Origin: Treponema sp.
GTDB taxonomy: Bacteria; Spirochaetota; Spirochaetia; Treponematales; Breznakiellaceae
Reading direction: 5' to 3'
Length of the DNA stretch: 32,139 nt
Assembly: GCA_031257195.1 (NCBI GenBank)
Contig: JAIRPD010000104.1
Coordinates: 1 to 32,139, forward strand
In this document: positions 1 through 8,180 of the stretch, in pieces
How positions within the stretch are numbered: position 1 is the stretch's first letter
Layout: each line of letters opens with the position of its first letter
Position numbers and translations under genes: made by a program
Notes under the pieces: model-generated
What the model was told of the DNA's origin: nothing
Databases searched by the model: none
Seen by the model: the letters and a program-made list of their open reading frames with translations, nothing else

Positions 1-1301
1 ATCCTGCGGCCGGTAATATCAGCCAGTATCTGGCAAATCAGCGCCGAACGAGCGCCGCCGCCTGCCACTCTGACGGTCGCGGATGTAGGGATTTTCGCCG
101 CCTGCTTTTCCAGCATCCAGCGTTTGTGCATACATATCCCTTCCAGCACCGCGCGTATCAGCTCAGCCCTGCCGATACGAAGCCCCGTATTGAAAAAACC
201 GCCGCGGCAGTTTGAATCCTCAAAGGGACAGCGGTTCCCCGGCAGCCAGGGCATAAAGATGACCCCACCGGAACCAGGCGGCGCGCTTTCGGCCTCCGCA
301 CACATTTCTTCTATGCCGAGGCCCAGGATGTCCCCCAGCCATTCAAGACACTTTCCCGATGTCTCCATTTCGGCAAAATAGTTGTACTTGCCTTCTTCCG
401 CGCCAACGATAGAAGCGATCATCGCCGAAACATCAACGAGACGCTTGTCCGTCACCGTGGACACCCAGCCCGAAGTGCCGATGTAGACGTGGGTCTGCCC
501 GACCGAGGCGCTTCCCGCCCCTATCCCGATAAGCGCCGAGTCCCCCGCGCCGGCAAAGACCCGGCAGCCGGTGGTTAGGCCAAGATGGGCCGCGGCTTCG
601 GCGGTAAGAAAACCGGCCATATCGGTGGACCGGATAATGTCCGGCAGATGATGTTCGTTCACCCCGTGCAGGGCGCAGACGGGGGCGCTCCAGCGCTTTC
701 GTTTCGCGTTGTACAGCATGGCGGCGAAGGCCGAATCCTCGGTCATCACCATCCGGCCCGTGGTTTTGAGGAGCAGAAAATCCTTGACATCAAGCCACTT
801 GCCAATGCGGCTGAAAATAGCCGGTTCGTTTTCCCGCACCCAGGCGTATTTGAAAACCGGGTCCTTAGCGCTGCCCGCCGCGACGCCGGTTTCCGCCAGC
901 GACACCAGCAGTTTCCGTATCGCCACGCCGGCCACGGGCATAAAGCCCTTTCCCCAGGCCGCGAACTGTCCGGCGGCCCGTTTGTCCATGTAGCTCATCG
1001 CCGGCCTGAGGACGCGGCCGGCCTCGTCAACCAGCACCAGGCCCTGCATCTGCGAGCAGAAGGAAACGGCGGCGATGTCCTGGGGGCGCAGATGGGAGGA
1101 GGCAAGCAGTTCGGCGGTGGTTTCCGCCATACTCCGCCACCAGTCCTCCGGGTCCTGCTCCGCGCCGCCGTCTTCGGTGATGGTCAGCCCGTACCTCCGG
1201 GCGGCGGAGGCCGCCAGCGAGACGCCTTCGTCCAGCCGGTACAGGCAGCTCTTATTCCCCGTGGTTCCAATATCGTAGGCGATTACATAACAGGCGCTCA
1301 T
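1..1301 (-). CDS. FGGY-family carbohydrate kinase (xylulokinase-like), 3' end beyond window
   Basis: Predicted to phosphorylate a sugar or polyol with ATP in the cytoplasm. The N-terminus shows the FGGY phosphate-binding motif (DIGTTGNKS near residue 10). It is followed by the sugar-site region with SFCSQMQG and then the AGAGDSALIGIG segment, which carries the catalytic aspartate. A C-terminal ATPase half follows with VAGGGARSALICQILAD. The reading frame runs off the left edge after about 433 codons, so the last part (typical family length is about 490-520 residues) is missing. The ATG at 1301 is preceded by a strong ribosome-binding site (GAGGAGGAAAGC). Subfamily substrate cannot be fixed from sequence alone: xylulose, gluconate, or a polyol/ketose handled by the polyol PTS operons 16 kb away are all possible. 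Family assignment is firm, substrate is not. Confidence 0.9.
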   Translation of the reverse strand, partial: MSACYVIAYDIGTTGNKSCLYRLDEGVSLAASAARRYGLTITEDGGAEQDPEDWWRSMAETTAELLASSHLRPQDIAAVSFCSQMQGLVLVDEAGRVLRPAMSYMDKRAAGQFAAWGKGFMPVAGVAIRKLLVSLAETGVAAGSAKDPVFKYAWVRENEPAIFSRIGKWLDVKDFLLLKTTGRMVMTEDSAFAAMLYNAKRKRWSAPVCALHGVNEHHLPDIIRSTDMAGFLTAEAAAHLGLTTGCRVFAGAGDSALIGIGAGSASVGQTHVYIGTSGWVSTVTDKRLVDVSAMIASIVGAEEGKYNYFAEMETSGKCLEWLGDILGLGIEEMCAEAESAPPGSGGVIFMPWLPGNRCPFEDSNCRGGFFNTGLRIGRAELIRAVLEGICMHKRWMLEKQAAKIPTSATVRVAGGGARSALICQILADITGRR

Positions 1302-1652
1302 GCTTTCCTCCTCATAAAAAGCGGCCGCGCGGCCGTTTGTGTGGTATTAGTAAAAAGAATATCGTATATCACAACCTAAATGAACCACCCTTTACAAAAT
1401 CTTCGCGAGGGGACGTATCCCCCACACCCCGCGATAAACTTTACCGGGGCAAGCTCCGGGGTACACCCCCGCCTTCCAATCAACCATGCTGATCGCGAAG
1501 CGTTAAGGGGACGGGATTCAGCGAGGTAAAAGTCCGGGCGAACCACTCGCGGTTTGCCCGGCCTCCTCCTTTTTATCGCGGAGAAACGGACGGGACCAGG
1601 GATCGCCGGCCCGGTGGTTCATTTTTGCCGCGAATTATGGATTAGTATATAT
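1302..1652. other. Intergenic region with GC-rich dyads between kinase and rsmE
   Basis: No convincing gene lies here. Three dyads are visible. The perfect 14-bp palindrome CGGCCGCGCGGCCG is at 1322-1335, just upstream of the kinase RBS. GGGGA-CGTA-TCCCC is at 1409-1422. CCGGGCGAACC at 1534-1544 pairs with GGTTTGCCCGG at 1551-1561 (one G-T wobble). The stretch 1392-1487 is also open on the minus strand for 31 codons, but it is low-complexity and has no ribosome-binding site. The composition resembles dispersed intergenic repeats of GC-rich genomes. Confidence 0.4.
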
Positions 1653-2480
1653 GTGAACCTGATCCTCTTTGACAGCGCCGAACTTACGCTTTCCGGCAAT
1701 ATGGACGGGCCGGAAACCGCCCGCGGCTCCCTGTCCCGGCGGGACGCCCGGGCGGAGCATCTCCTTAAGGTGCTGCGGAAAAAGCCGGGGGATACCTTTG
1801 ACGCCGGGGTCCTGGGGGGGAAACTGGGGACCGGCATAATTGAGGCGGCGGCCCCTGAAGGACCGCGCTTTTCCCTGGTCCTGGACAGGGAGCCCCCTCC
1901 CCGGATTCCCCTGCGGCTGGCGGTGGGTTTTCCCCGGCCCATCCAGCTTAGGCGGCTTCTGCGGGACTGCGCCAATCTGGGGCTGGCGGCGGTGGATCTG
2001 GTGGGCGCCGAGCTGGGGGAAAAGAGTTACCGGGACGCCGGGCTTTTGCGGGACGGCGGCGCGAGGGCCGCCCTTATTGAGGGGGCCGTCCAGGCCCGGG
2101 ATACCCGGCTGCCGGAGCTGGCTGAATATCCCAGCCTGGCCCTCTGGCTTAACGCAAGGCCCTGGGGGACCGCCGGCCTCCAGAACGGTTCCGGCGGGAC
2201 GCCGGACGAGGCGGCGGGCGGCCTGTCAAAGGACGCGCCGCTGCTGGCGGCGGCGGATAATGTTCGTCCCGCCGGAACATTTGCCGGGCTGGGAACGCGG
2301 CGGCCCCCCGCGGCGGTTCTGGCGGTGGGAGCCGAACGGGGCTGGAGTAACCGGGAACGGGAACTGCTGGAAGCGGCGGGTTTTCTCCGGCTGTCTTTGG
2401 GGAAACGGGCCCTTCGTACCGAAACCGCCTGTACGGCGGCGGCAATTCTCCTCATGGAAAAAATGGGCCTGCTGGGCTAA
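1653..2480 (+). CDS. rsmE: 16S rRNA (uracil1498-N3)-methyltransferase RsmE
   Basis: SPOUT-class methyltransferase that methylates U1498 of 16S rRNA using S-adenosylmethionine. The N-terminal PUA-like part (RRDARAEHLLKVLRKKPGD) matches the family's H(L)xxVLR signature. The core has LAVGFPRPIQLRRLLRDCANLG, and the C-terminal SAM-binding knot shows AVGAERGWSNRERELL and LGKRALRTETA, equivalent to the family's GPEGG...LG.RILRTETA. The chosen start is GTG at 1653 (VNLILFDSAEL), which gives 275 residues, close to the usual 240-260. The frame is open further upstream to 1554, but that extension lacks family similarity. No clear Shine-Dalgarno sequence precedes the GTG. The stop overlaps the stop of the convergent HExxH gene by three bases. 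Confidence 0.9.
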   Translation: MNLILFDSAELTLSGNMDGPETARGSLSRRDARAEHLLKVLRKKPGDTFDAGVLGGKLGTGIIEAAAPEGPRFSLVLDREPPPRIPLRLAVGFPRPIQLRRLLRDCANLGLAAVDLVGAELGEKSYRDAGLLRDGGARAALIEGAVQARDTRLPELAEYPSLALWLNARPWGTAGLQNGSGGTPDEAAGGLSKDAPLLAAADNVRPAGTFAGLGTRRPPAAVLAVGAERGWSNRERELLEAAGFLRLSLGKRALRTETACTAAAILLMEKMGLLG

Positions 2481-3304
2481 AGCCGGTCCAACTCCTCTTC
2501 CACCTCCTCCAGCCGTTTTGAGAGGGTGTGGATCGTTTTTTCCAGCCGGCGTTTTTCCTTTTCCAGCCGCCGCCGGGGCTCTTCCTCCGCCGGCGGGGCA
2601 AAGGCGGAAGGGAGGGAAAGGTCTCCGCCCCGGAGGGCGGCCCTGACCGAGTCGGGACTTTTCCCTTCCAGCAGGGCCTTTTCCGCCCCGCCCCGCTCCT
2701 CCGCGCCCCGGATCCCCGCCAGGTAGCGCATGTTGTCCGCCCCCAGGCTGGGGTTTAAATCGTACTGGTACATCTTTATCGCCGCGTGGGCCGCCACCTT
2801 GGGCATCCGAAGCACCCGGTCAAGGTAGTCCTCAAAGCGGCTTCCCATTTGATCGCAGAGTTCGCTGGCCTTGAGGAGGTACTTCCCCAGCTCCTTAACC
2901 AGGCTGCCGTTTTCCTCCAGGTACTTCTTCCTGATAAGCCCGGTTAATTTAACCAACTCCGGCGAATCCTCAAAAGCGCTCCGGTAGATTTTTTTCGCCT
3001 CGGCCTTTTCCAAAAGCCCGTGCAGGATCGCCCAAAACTCAGAGCCATGGGCCCGGGCCGGCAGATTCCCCCCCCGGGCGCAGGAATGAAAGTGGTGGGC
3101 GTATTCGTGGATCGCCGTGTAGAGGAGGAGCCCTTCCCCTTCCGGGCCGCTGGAAAAGTTACGGTTATGAAGAAGGATCTCCCGGGTATCGGGCTTGTAA
3201 AGGCCGTTGACCTTGCCGCTTTTTTTGCCCGTAAAGACCACGGAAAATTCCAGGGGAGGTTCCTCAATGGCGAGGAGAGCCTTTTTAACCTGATCTTGAT
3301 TCAT
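2477..3304 (-). CDS. SprT-like HExxH zinc metalloprotease-fold protein with C-terminal coiled coil
   Basis: The protein has an HEYAHH zinc motif (His66, Glu67, His70) followed by AHGSEFW near residue 86, the arrangement SprT-like/WSS-type zinc peptidase folds use for the third ligand. A middle region of about 120 residues has no family I recognise. The last ~35 residues are strongly charged and heptad-like (RRRLEKEKRRLEKTIHTLSKRLEEVEEELDRL split across the end), suggesting a coiled coil. The start chosen is ATG 3304 (MNQDQVKK) with GGGAGGT 8 bases upstream; an in-frame upstream ATG at 3355 lacks a ribosome-binding site. It lies 72 bases downstream of the ACT/butyrate kinase gene, probably in the same transcript. 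Whether it is a protease or a DNA-protein-crosslink type factor is unknown. Confidence 0.75.
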   Translation of the reverse strand: MNQDQVKKALLAIEEPPLEFSVVFTGKKSGKVNGLYKPDTREILLHNRNFSSGPEGEGLLLYTAIHEYAHHFHSCARGGNLPARAHGSEFWAILHGLLEKAEAKKIYRSAFEDSPELVKLTGLIRKKYLEENGSLVKELGKYLLKASELCDQMGSRFEDYLDRVLRMPKVAAHAAIKMYQYDLNPSLGADNMRYLAGIRGAEERGGAEKALLEGKSPDSVRAALRGGDLSLPSAFAPPAEEEPRRRLEKEKRRLEKTIHTLSKRLEEVEEELDRL

Positions 3305-3376
3305 CCTTGGTACCTCCCGTACCTCCCGATATTTCCCCGCCCCAAGGGCGGGCATGGACTGGCCCCCGGGGACGGA

Positions 3377-4783
3377 CTAGCCGTATTGGGCGGCCCGCTC
3401 CTCCCCCCGGAGTACCCGGAGGGCTCCCTCCGCCAGGGCAAGCATTTCATCTTCCCCGGGAAAAACATGTACCGGGGCAAGTTTGTCCACCCGCTGCTTG
3501 ATAGCCCCCGTAAAGCGGATGGAGTGGGCCAGGCCGCCGGTAAGGATGATGGCGTCCACCAGCCCTTCCAGTACGGCGGTCATGGCGCCGATTTCTTTAG
3601 ACACCTGGTAGGCCATGGAATCCAGCACCAGGGCGGCGAATTCATCCCCGTCGTTGATCATCTTCTGCGCGTCCTGGAGATCGCTGGTGCCCAGGTAGGC
3701 CTTCATTCCACCCCGGCGGCTCACCTTTTCGATCATCTCCCCCTCGGTGTACTCCCCGGAAAAGCACATGTTGATGAGGGGGATGGCCGGGATGGCCCCG
3801 GTCCGTTCCGGGGTAAAGGGCCCCTCCCCGGAGAGGGCGTCGTTTACGTCGATCACCCGGCCATACCGGTGGGCCCCCACGGTGATACCCCCGCCCAAGT
3901 GGGCCACGATAAACCGGGCGTTTTCATAGGGCATCCCCAGCCGCGCCGCCAGGCGGCGGGCAATGGCCTTTTGGTTCAGGGCGTGGAAGATGCTGGACCG
4001 TTCCACCCCGGGCATCCCGGTAAGCTTGGCGTTCCGGTCCATTTCGTCCACCACCACCGGGTCCACCACATAGGCGGGAATGGCGAGGGGCCCGGCGATC
4101 TCCGCGGCGATGATTGCCCCCAGGGCGGAGGCGTGGATCGCCGCCGTGGCGGAGTGAAGATCCTCCAGCATCTTTTCGTTAATCGCGTACACCCCGCTTT
4201 CAATGGGTTTTAAAAGACCCCCCCGGCCCGCGATGGCGTCTATGGAGGCCCGGTCTATCCCCGCTTCTTCCAGGCTTCGCGTAACCCGGTCCCGGCGCAG
4301 GTTCCGCTGTTCCAGCACCGTCCCCAGGCGGGCAAGCTCCGCCGCGTCGTGGCGGATGGTCCTGGTAAGGATGCAGGTTTCGCCATCGTAGAGGCTGAAC
4401 TTGGTAGAGGTGGAGCCGGGGTTGATCGCCAGTATCCGAAACACGCCGGGCCCCTTAGGCGGCGCCGCGGCGGTCGTTTCCTCCAGGACCGCGCTTTTTT
4501 GCCCCTCCTGGGGCCGGCGGCGGATCACCTTCTTCCCATCCTGGATCATGCTGATGTTTACCACGCAGTCCAGGTTGAGGAGCCGGTCCATCACCTGGGC
4601 CAGTTTGGTGTGGGTTCCCTCAATATCAATTTCCATGGTAGAGGTGGAGCCGTTTTCGTCCTCGTCCACCGTAAGGCGCTTAATGTTCCACCCCTCATGG
4701 CGGATATGGCCCGCCACCCTGCCCAGCACCCCGCTTTTGTTCAGGACCGCCAGCACCACCCGTTCCGTTTTTTTCGCCGTCAT
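3377..4783 (-). CDS. buk: ACT domain-butyrate kinase fusion protein
   Basis: Two parts are visible. Residues ~1-80 form an ACT domain (VVLAVLNKSGVLGRVAGHI...GWNIKRLTV...STSTMEIDIEG), closest in style to the acetolactate synthase small subunit IlvH. After a linker (~85-114) comes a complete acetokinase-fold butyrate kinase from FRILAINPGSTSTKFSLYDG onward. It includes GGGITVGAHRYGRVIDVNDALSGEGPFTPERTG and the C-terminal DAIILTGGLAHS nucleotide-binding segment. Butyrate kinase converts butyryl-phosphate and ADP to butyrate and ATP; relatives also use isobutyryl and other branched acyl phosphates. The ~468-residue length is the usual ~360 plus the ACT extension. ATG 4783 is preceded by GGGGAGA and by a good promoter at 4862-4890. 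No phosphotransbutyrylase gene is adjacent. The fusion suggests allosteric control by an amino acid, which is inference. Confidence 0.88.
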   Translation of the reverse strand: MTAKKTERVVLAVLNKSGVLGRVAGHIRHEGWNIKRLTVDEDENGSTSTMEIDIEGTHTKLAQVMDRLLNLDCVVNISMIQDGKKVIRRRPQEGQKSAVLEETTAAAPPKGPGVFRILAINPGSTSTKFSLYDGETCILTRTIRHDAAELARLGTVLEQRNLRRDRVTRSLEEAGIDRASIDAIAGRGGLLKPIESGVYAINEKMLEDLHSATAAIHASALGAIIAAEIAGPLAIPAYVVDPVVVDEMDRNAKLTGMPGVERSSIFHALNQKAIARRLAARLGMPYENARFIVAHLGGGITVGAHRYGRVIDVNDALSGEGPFTPERTGAIPAIPLINMCFSGEYTEGEMIEKVSRRGGMKAYLGTSDLQDAQKMINDGDEFAALVLDSMAYQVSKEIGAMTAVLEGLVDAIILTGGLAHSIRFTGAIKQRVDKLAPVHVFPGEDEMLALAEGALRVLRGEERAAQYG

Positions 4784-4861
4784 GGCCCTTGTTCTCCCCC
4801 GTTCCCCGCCGGCGGGGCGTATCCGTTTTTCATTGCGCTGTCTCCCCCACCGCCCGGGTCT

Positions 4862-4890
4862 TTTATAGCATGTTTTAGGTTTATCATCAA
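4862..4890 (-). promoter_or_regulatory. Sigma-70-type promoter for ACT-butyrate kinase
   Basis: On the minus strand a -35 TTGATG (4885-4890) and -10 TATAAA (4862-4867) are separated by exactly 17 bases, about 80 bases upstream of the ATG at 4783. Both boxes differ from consensus by one or two bases. Confidence 0.6.
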
Positions 4891-5133
4891 TACGTTCCAG
4901 GCGGCGCGGATGCCGGCCGCGACAGTAAATTGGGGCTAAAAAACGCGGGGTTGGGCTGGCGTTTCTCGTAAGAAGAAGTTGTTCAGAAACTCTGGTTTCT
5001 AAAAATTTTAGCAACCGGTTTCAGTTATTTTACCCGGCGGCGCCGGTAGCAACTCCTCTTTTGAGCGCTTAATCTCTTGTATAGCGTAGACTTGCGTCGT
5101 TTTCCTTCGGGAGATGATGGCCCTGGGCTTTGA

Positions 5134-5304
5134 TTTGACGCCCTTGACCTCGCGCTTCCTGATTTCTCCGGCGGGGAGTTTCGCGGGAAAATCAGGCGAG
5201 TGCCGGACGCGCCTGTCATTATGATCGCCGCAAAGGTTGAGGGAGAAAACATTATCCGCGGCCTCAATATCGGGGTGGACAACTATGTTTGCGAGCACTC
5301 TTTA
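5134..5304 (+). pseudogene. Remnant of a response-regulator receiver domain
   Basis: The frame from 5134 reads DALDLALPDFSGGEF, then RRVPDAPVIMIAAK and IIRGLNIGVDNYV. This is the second half of a CheY/OmpR receiver: phospho-Asp strand (LDLxLPDxSG), the PVIMIxAK strand with the conserved Thr/Ser replaced by Ala, and the final IRGLxxGxDDYV helix/strand. The expected KPF is replaced by CEHS, the first half of the domain is missing, and an in-frame stop precedes it at 5131-5133. It therefore looks like a decayed gene. It remains open and in frame with the chemoreceptor that follows. The rest of the gap 4784-5400 holds the minus-strand promoter and a weak AGAAAC-TCTG-GTTTCT hairpin at 4985-5000. 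Confidence 0.6.
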
Positions 5305-5400
5305 ACCCCTCCCCCCCCAGCGGCCTATGACCCGCGCGCGGGCGGTCCCGAGGCGGAAGGGGCGAACAATTACTTGCCAGAGATCGGCCCGTGTAGTATC

Positions 5401-7947
5401 ATGGCCACCATGATGGTTTACAAAATGGACGATTCCTTTATGACCGGCTGTAAGCCGATCGATGATCAGCACAAGCGGCTTGTGGATTCGGTAAACGGCC
5501 TGGTCGAAGCCTGCTCCCGAAGGGTAGACCGGGACGAGCTTCAAAGAAGCCTGGATTTCCTTTCCGACTACACCATCAAGCACTTTTTTGACGAAGAACA
5601 GATCCTTAAAAAATACCACTTTTCCGGTTTTGACAGCCATTATCGTTCCCACGAAGCTTTTAAAAAGAGTGTCAGGGATTTCTCCCATGACTTTATACTC
5701 AGGGGCGCTTCTGAAGAGATGATTCAGGAGGTGGAGGACAAGATCGGCCGGTGGCTGATCGATCACATCAAGGGTCAAGATATGCTCTGGGCGGAGGAAT
5801 TGAGGGATAAAGCGCCGGAGGTGTTTGCCGGCGTTCCCGTGGTTATCAAGCCCGCGTTTGATCTGACCGATTCCCCGCCAGGCGTTCCTGACAGCCCCGC
5901 GTCCGCGCCGACGGAGTTTACCGCCGTACCGGACAGGCCCATTCCCGCCCAGGACGGGGCCGCCGTTATGCCGGGTAAGCCGGCGTCCGTTCCCGCGCTT
6001 AACAAGCCCCTTCCCGACGCCGGGGCCGCCGGGGGGAAACCGTCCGCCGCCGCGCAGCGGGACCGGAAACATTCAACCGGCATATTGGTAAAAACAGCGG
6101 TTCTTTCCTCGGGTTTTTTTTGCGTTGTCATTTTGCTTATGGCGGGCCTGGGGTCGCTTGCCATGAGGGAGTTTGCCCGTAAAACCGCGGTCATGTTGAC
6201 GGAAAGCGATCTTAAGGAGAATATGACCGCCTTTAAGCGGATGATAGCCGCCTCGTATGGGGAGCCTCGGCTGGAAAACGGACAGCTGCTCGATAAAGAT
6301 GGTACCCCCCTGCTGGGCCGTTACGAGGTGGTTGATAAGGCCGCCGGGGAATTTAACGCGGGCGCGGAAATCTTTGTCCATGATGAGGCGGGCTTCACCC
6401 GGATCGCCAGTACCTTAACCGGAGATGACGGTAAAAGGGCGGAGGGAACCGCCATGGATACAGCCAACGCCGCCCTTGAGTCTCTTTTGGCCGGGGAAAC
6501 CTATGCGGGGGAAGTTATGGTCCTGTCAAAACGTTACATTGGAAGTTACGAGCCGGTTTTCGCTTCCCCCGAAGACGGCGCTTCCGCGGGGAGCGGCGAA
6601 GTAATCGGCGCTCTCTTTGTGGGGGTGGAAATATCCCGGGTAGACAGCCTCATTGACGCCGGGTCCAGGGGTTTTATGCTGATCCTGGGCCTTGCCGCGG
6701 CGGGCGCGGCGCTGGCTTCGATATTTGTCAATTTTATTTTACTGAAAGGGGTGATCCTCAAACCGGTGGAAAAGATCGCCGCGGTTCTTAAGCGGGTGGA
6801 AGACGGTGATATTTCCCAGCAAATCCGGCTGCGGCCCGGGGATGAAATCGGCGAGATAGCGGGCCGTTTTAACAGAACCCTGGAAAACGTAAAGCGCCTG
6901 GTGATGGTCGTTCGGAATGAGGCGGAAGCGGTGGACGATATGGGGAACGATCTTTCCGTTAACATGGCTGAAACCGCCGAAGCGGCCCGGGAGATAAACG
7001 CCGGGATCCAGCACATGCGGCGGCAAATTTCCGCCCAGGCCGGCTCGGTCAGATCCGCCAATACCGCCATGGAAAAAATAATAGAAAGCGTTGACAAGCT
7101 TAACAGCGAGATAGAGATCCAGACCGAAAGCGTATCCCGGTCTTCCGCCGCGATAGAAGAGATGCTGGCGAACATCGACTCGGTAACCCGGATAAGCCGG
7201 ACCAACTCCGATAACGTGTCCCGCCTGGCGGAGGCATCGGAGGTGGGAAGAACGGGCCTGGAGGCGGTGGCCGCGGGCATGCATGAAATAGCCCGGGAAT
7301 CCGAGGGGCTGCTTGAAATCAACTCGGTCCTGCAGAATATCGCGAGCCAGACAAACCTGCTTTCGATGAACGCCGCCATTGAGGCCGCCCACGCCGGAGA
7401 CGCGGGCCGGGGCTTTGCCGTGGTGGCCGGCGAGATCCGCAAGCTGGCCGAGTCTTCCAGCGCCCAGTCTAAAACGATCAGCGCCGTCTTGAAAAAGATC
7501 AAGGACGCCATGGCAAAGATCTCCGCCGCCACCGGAGAGGTGCTGAATAAATTTGGGGTCATTGACTCGGACGTAAAAACCGTGGCGTGCCAGGAGGAGC
7601 AGATCCGGAACGCCATGGAAGAGCAGAGCGCCGGAAGCAGGCGGGTTCTGGAGGCCATGGAAAAACTCAACGACATAACCCGGATCGTTAAGAACAGTTC
7701 CGAGGAAATGCGGACGGGAAGCAAGGCGGTCATCGAAGAAGGAAAGGTCCTGGAAAAGGTAACGGCGGAAATTACCGGCGGAATGAAAGAAATAGCCGGC
7801 AAGGCGGAAGAGGTAAGCAGGTCGGTGGACCATGTGAACGACATCAGCCGCGAAAACAAAAGCAATATCGTCATCCTTAAAGAGGCCGCTTCCCGTTTTG
7901 TTATCGCGGACGAGCCCCCGCAGGGTAAGCGCGGACCTTCGGTCTAG
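5401..7947 (+). CDS. Methyl-accepting chemotaxis protein, N-terminal hemerythrin, Cache_3/2-type sensor
   Basis: Chemoreceptor of 848 residues. Residues ~10-130 form a hemerythrin domain with all diiron ligands: His24 (DDQH), His61/Glu65 (HFFDEE), His80 and His84, His122 and Asp127 (DHIKGQD). It should bind O2 or NO in the cytoplasm, because no membrane segment precedes it. A Pro/Ala-rich linker leads to TM1 (~228-252), a periplasmic Cache-type sensor (~260-420, with GAEIFVHDEAGFTRIAST and VIGALFVGVEIS), TM2 (~423-450), HAMP, and a signalling domain with the hairpin [20 protein letters not shown]. No C-terminal CheR-tethering pentapeptide is seen. ATGs at 5401, 5410 and 5413 are possible starts. 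Alignment to the second receptor favours 5413, and none has a Shine-Dalgarno sequence. A GTG at 5200 would add a decayed receiver fragment and is less likely. Confidence 0.9.
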   Translation: MATMMVYKMDDSFMTGCKPIDDQHKRLVDSVNGLVEACSRRVDRDELQRSLDFLSDYTIKHFFDEEQILKKYHFSGFDSHYRSHEAFKKSVRDFSHDFILRGASEEMIQEVEDKIGRWLIDHIKGQDMLWAEELRDKAPEVFAGVPVVIKPAFDLTDSPPGVPDSPASAPTEFTAVPDRPIPAQDGAAVMPGKPASVPALNKPLPDAGAAGGKPSAAAQRDRKHSTGILVKTAVLSSGFFCVVILLMAGLGSLAMREFARKTAVMLTESDLKENMTAFKRMIAASYGEPRLENGQLLDKDGTPLLGRYEVVDKAAGEFNAGAEIFVHDEAGFTRIASTLTGDDGKRAEGTAMDTANAALESLLAGETYAGEVMVLSKRYIGSYEPVFASPEDGASAGSGEVIGALFVGVEISRVDSLIDAGSRGFMLILGLAAAGAALASIFVNFILLKGVILKPVEKIAAVLKRVEDGDISQQIRLRPGDEIGEIAGRFNRTLENVKRLVMVVRNEAEAVDDMGNDLSVNMAETAEAAREINAGIQHMRRQISAQAGSVRSANTAMEKIIESVDKLNSEIEIQTESVSRSSAAIEEMLANIDSVTRISRTNSDNVSRLAEASEVGRTGLEAVAAGMHEIARESEGLLEINSVLQNIASQTNLLSMNAAIEAAHAGDAGRGFAVVAGEIRKLAESSSAQSKTISAVLKKIKDAMAKISAATGEVLNKFGVIDSDVKTVACQEEQIRNAMEEQSAGSRRVLEAMEKLNDITRIVKNSSEEMRTGSKAVIEEGKVLEKVTAEITGGMKEIAGKAEEVSRSVDHVNDISRENKSNIVILKEAASRFVIADEPPQGKRGPSV

Positions 7948-8122
7948 CGCGGTATCTTTAGCGCCGCGTCGCGCCATCGCGGGGGATCGTTCGGGAGGAA
8001 GTTGATTATACCGTCTGGTTTAACCATCTTTGTGTTGGTTTTGCTTGTTAACAGCCGCGGCAGGCCGAGGGGTAGTAAAGGCCGGGATTTCAAGACAGGG
8101 GAGTATATCGAAAAGGGGTTTC

Positions 8123-8136
8123 CCCGGACGTCCGGG
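8123..8136. promoter_or_regulatory. 14-bp perfect palindrome just upstream of chemoreceptor 2 promoter
   Basis: CCCGGACGTCCGGG is a perfect palindrome ending 6 bases before the predicted -35 box. It could be an operator, or the stem of a terminator for the preceding chemoreceptor, though no T-run of note follows (CTTTACTT). Confidence 0.4.
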
Positions 8137-8142
8137 CTTTAC

Positions 8143-8171
8143 TTGTCAGGAATCCGCTTGTATGGTATATT
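8143..8171 (+). promoter_or_regulatory. Promoter of chemoreceptor 2, possibly giving a leaderless mRNA
   Basis: TTGTCA (8143-8148) and TATATT (8166-8171) are separated by 17 bases. The ATG of the gene is at 8181, only nine bases after the -10 box. Transcription would therefore start within a few bases of the start codon, and no Shine-Dalgarno sequence is present. Confidence 0.55.
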
Positions 8172-8180
8172 TTTTCCATC

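Noticed and set aside
1392-1487. 31-codon minus-strand frame (MVDWKAGVYPG...)
   Set aside because: No Shine-Dalgarno sequence and repeated GC motifs; treated as part of a possible intergenic repeat.
3020-4213. 397-codon open frame on the plus strand opposite the butyrate kinase and HExxH genes
   Set aside because: It spans two well-supported minus-strand genes and their gap, is rich in Pro/Gly/His typical of antisense frames in GC-rich DNA, and shows no family motif.
5200-5400. GTG 5200 as the real start of chemoreceptor 1
   Set aside because: The extra residues are half of a decayed receiver domain followed by a proline tract, and the second receptor aligns from the ATGs at 5401-5413.
6739-7977. 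Long minus-strand frames opposite the chemoreceptors
   Set aside because: They mirror the codon pattern of the coiled-coil signalling domain and match no family.
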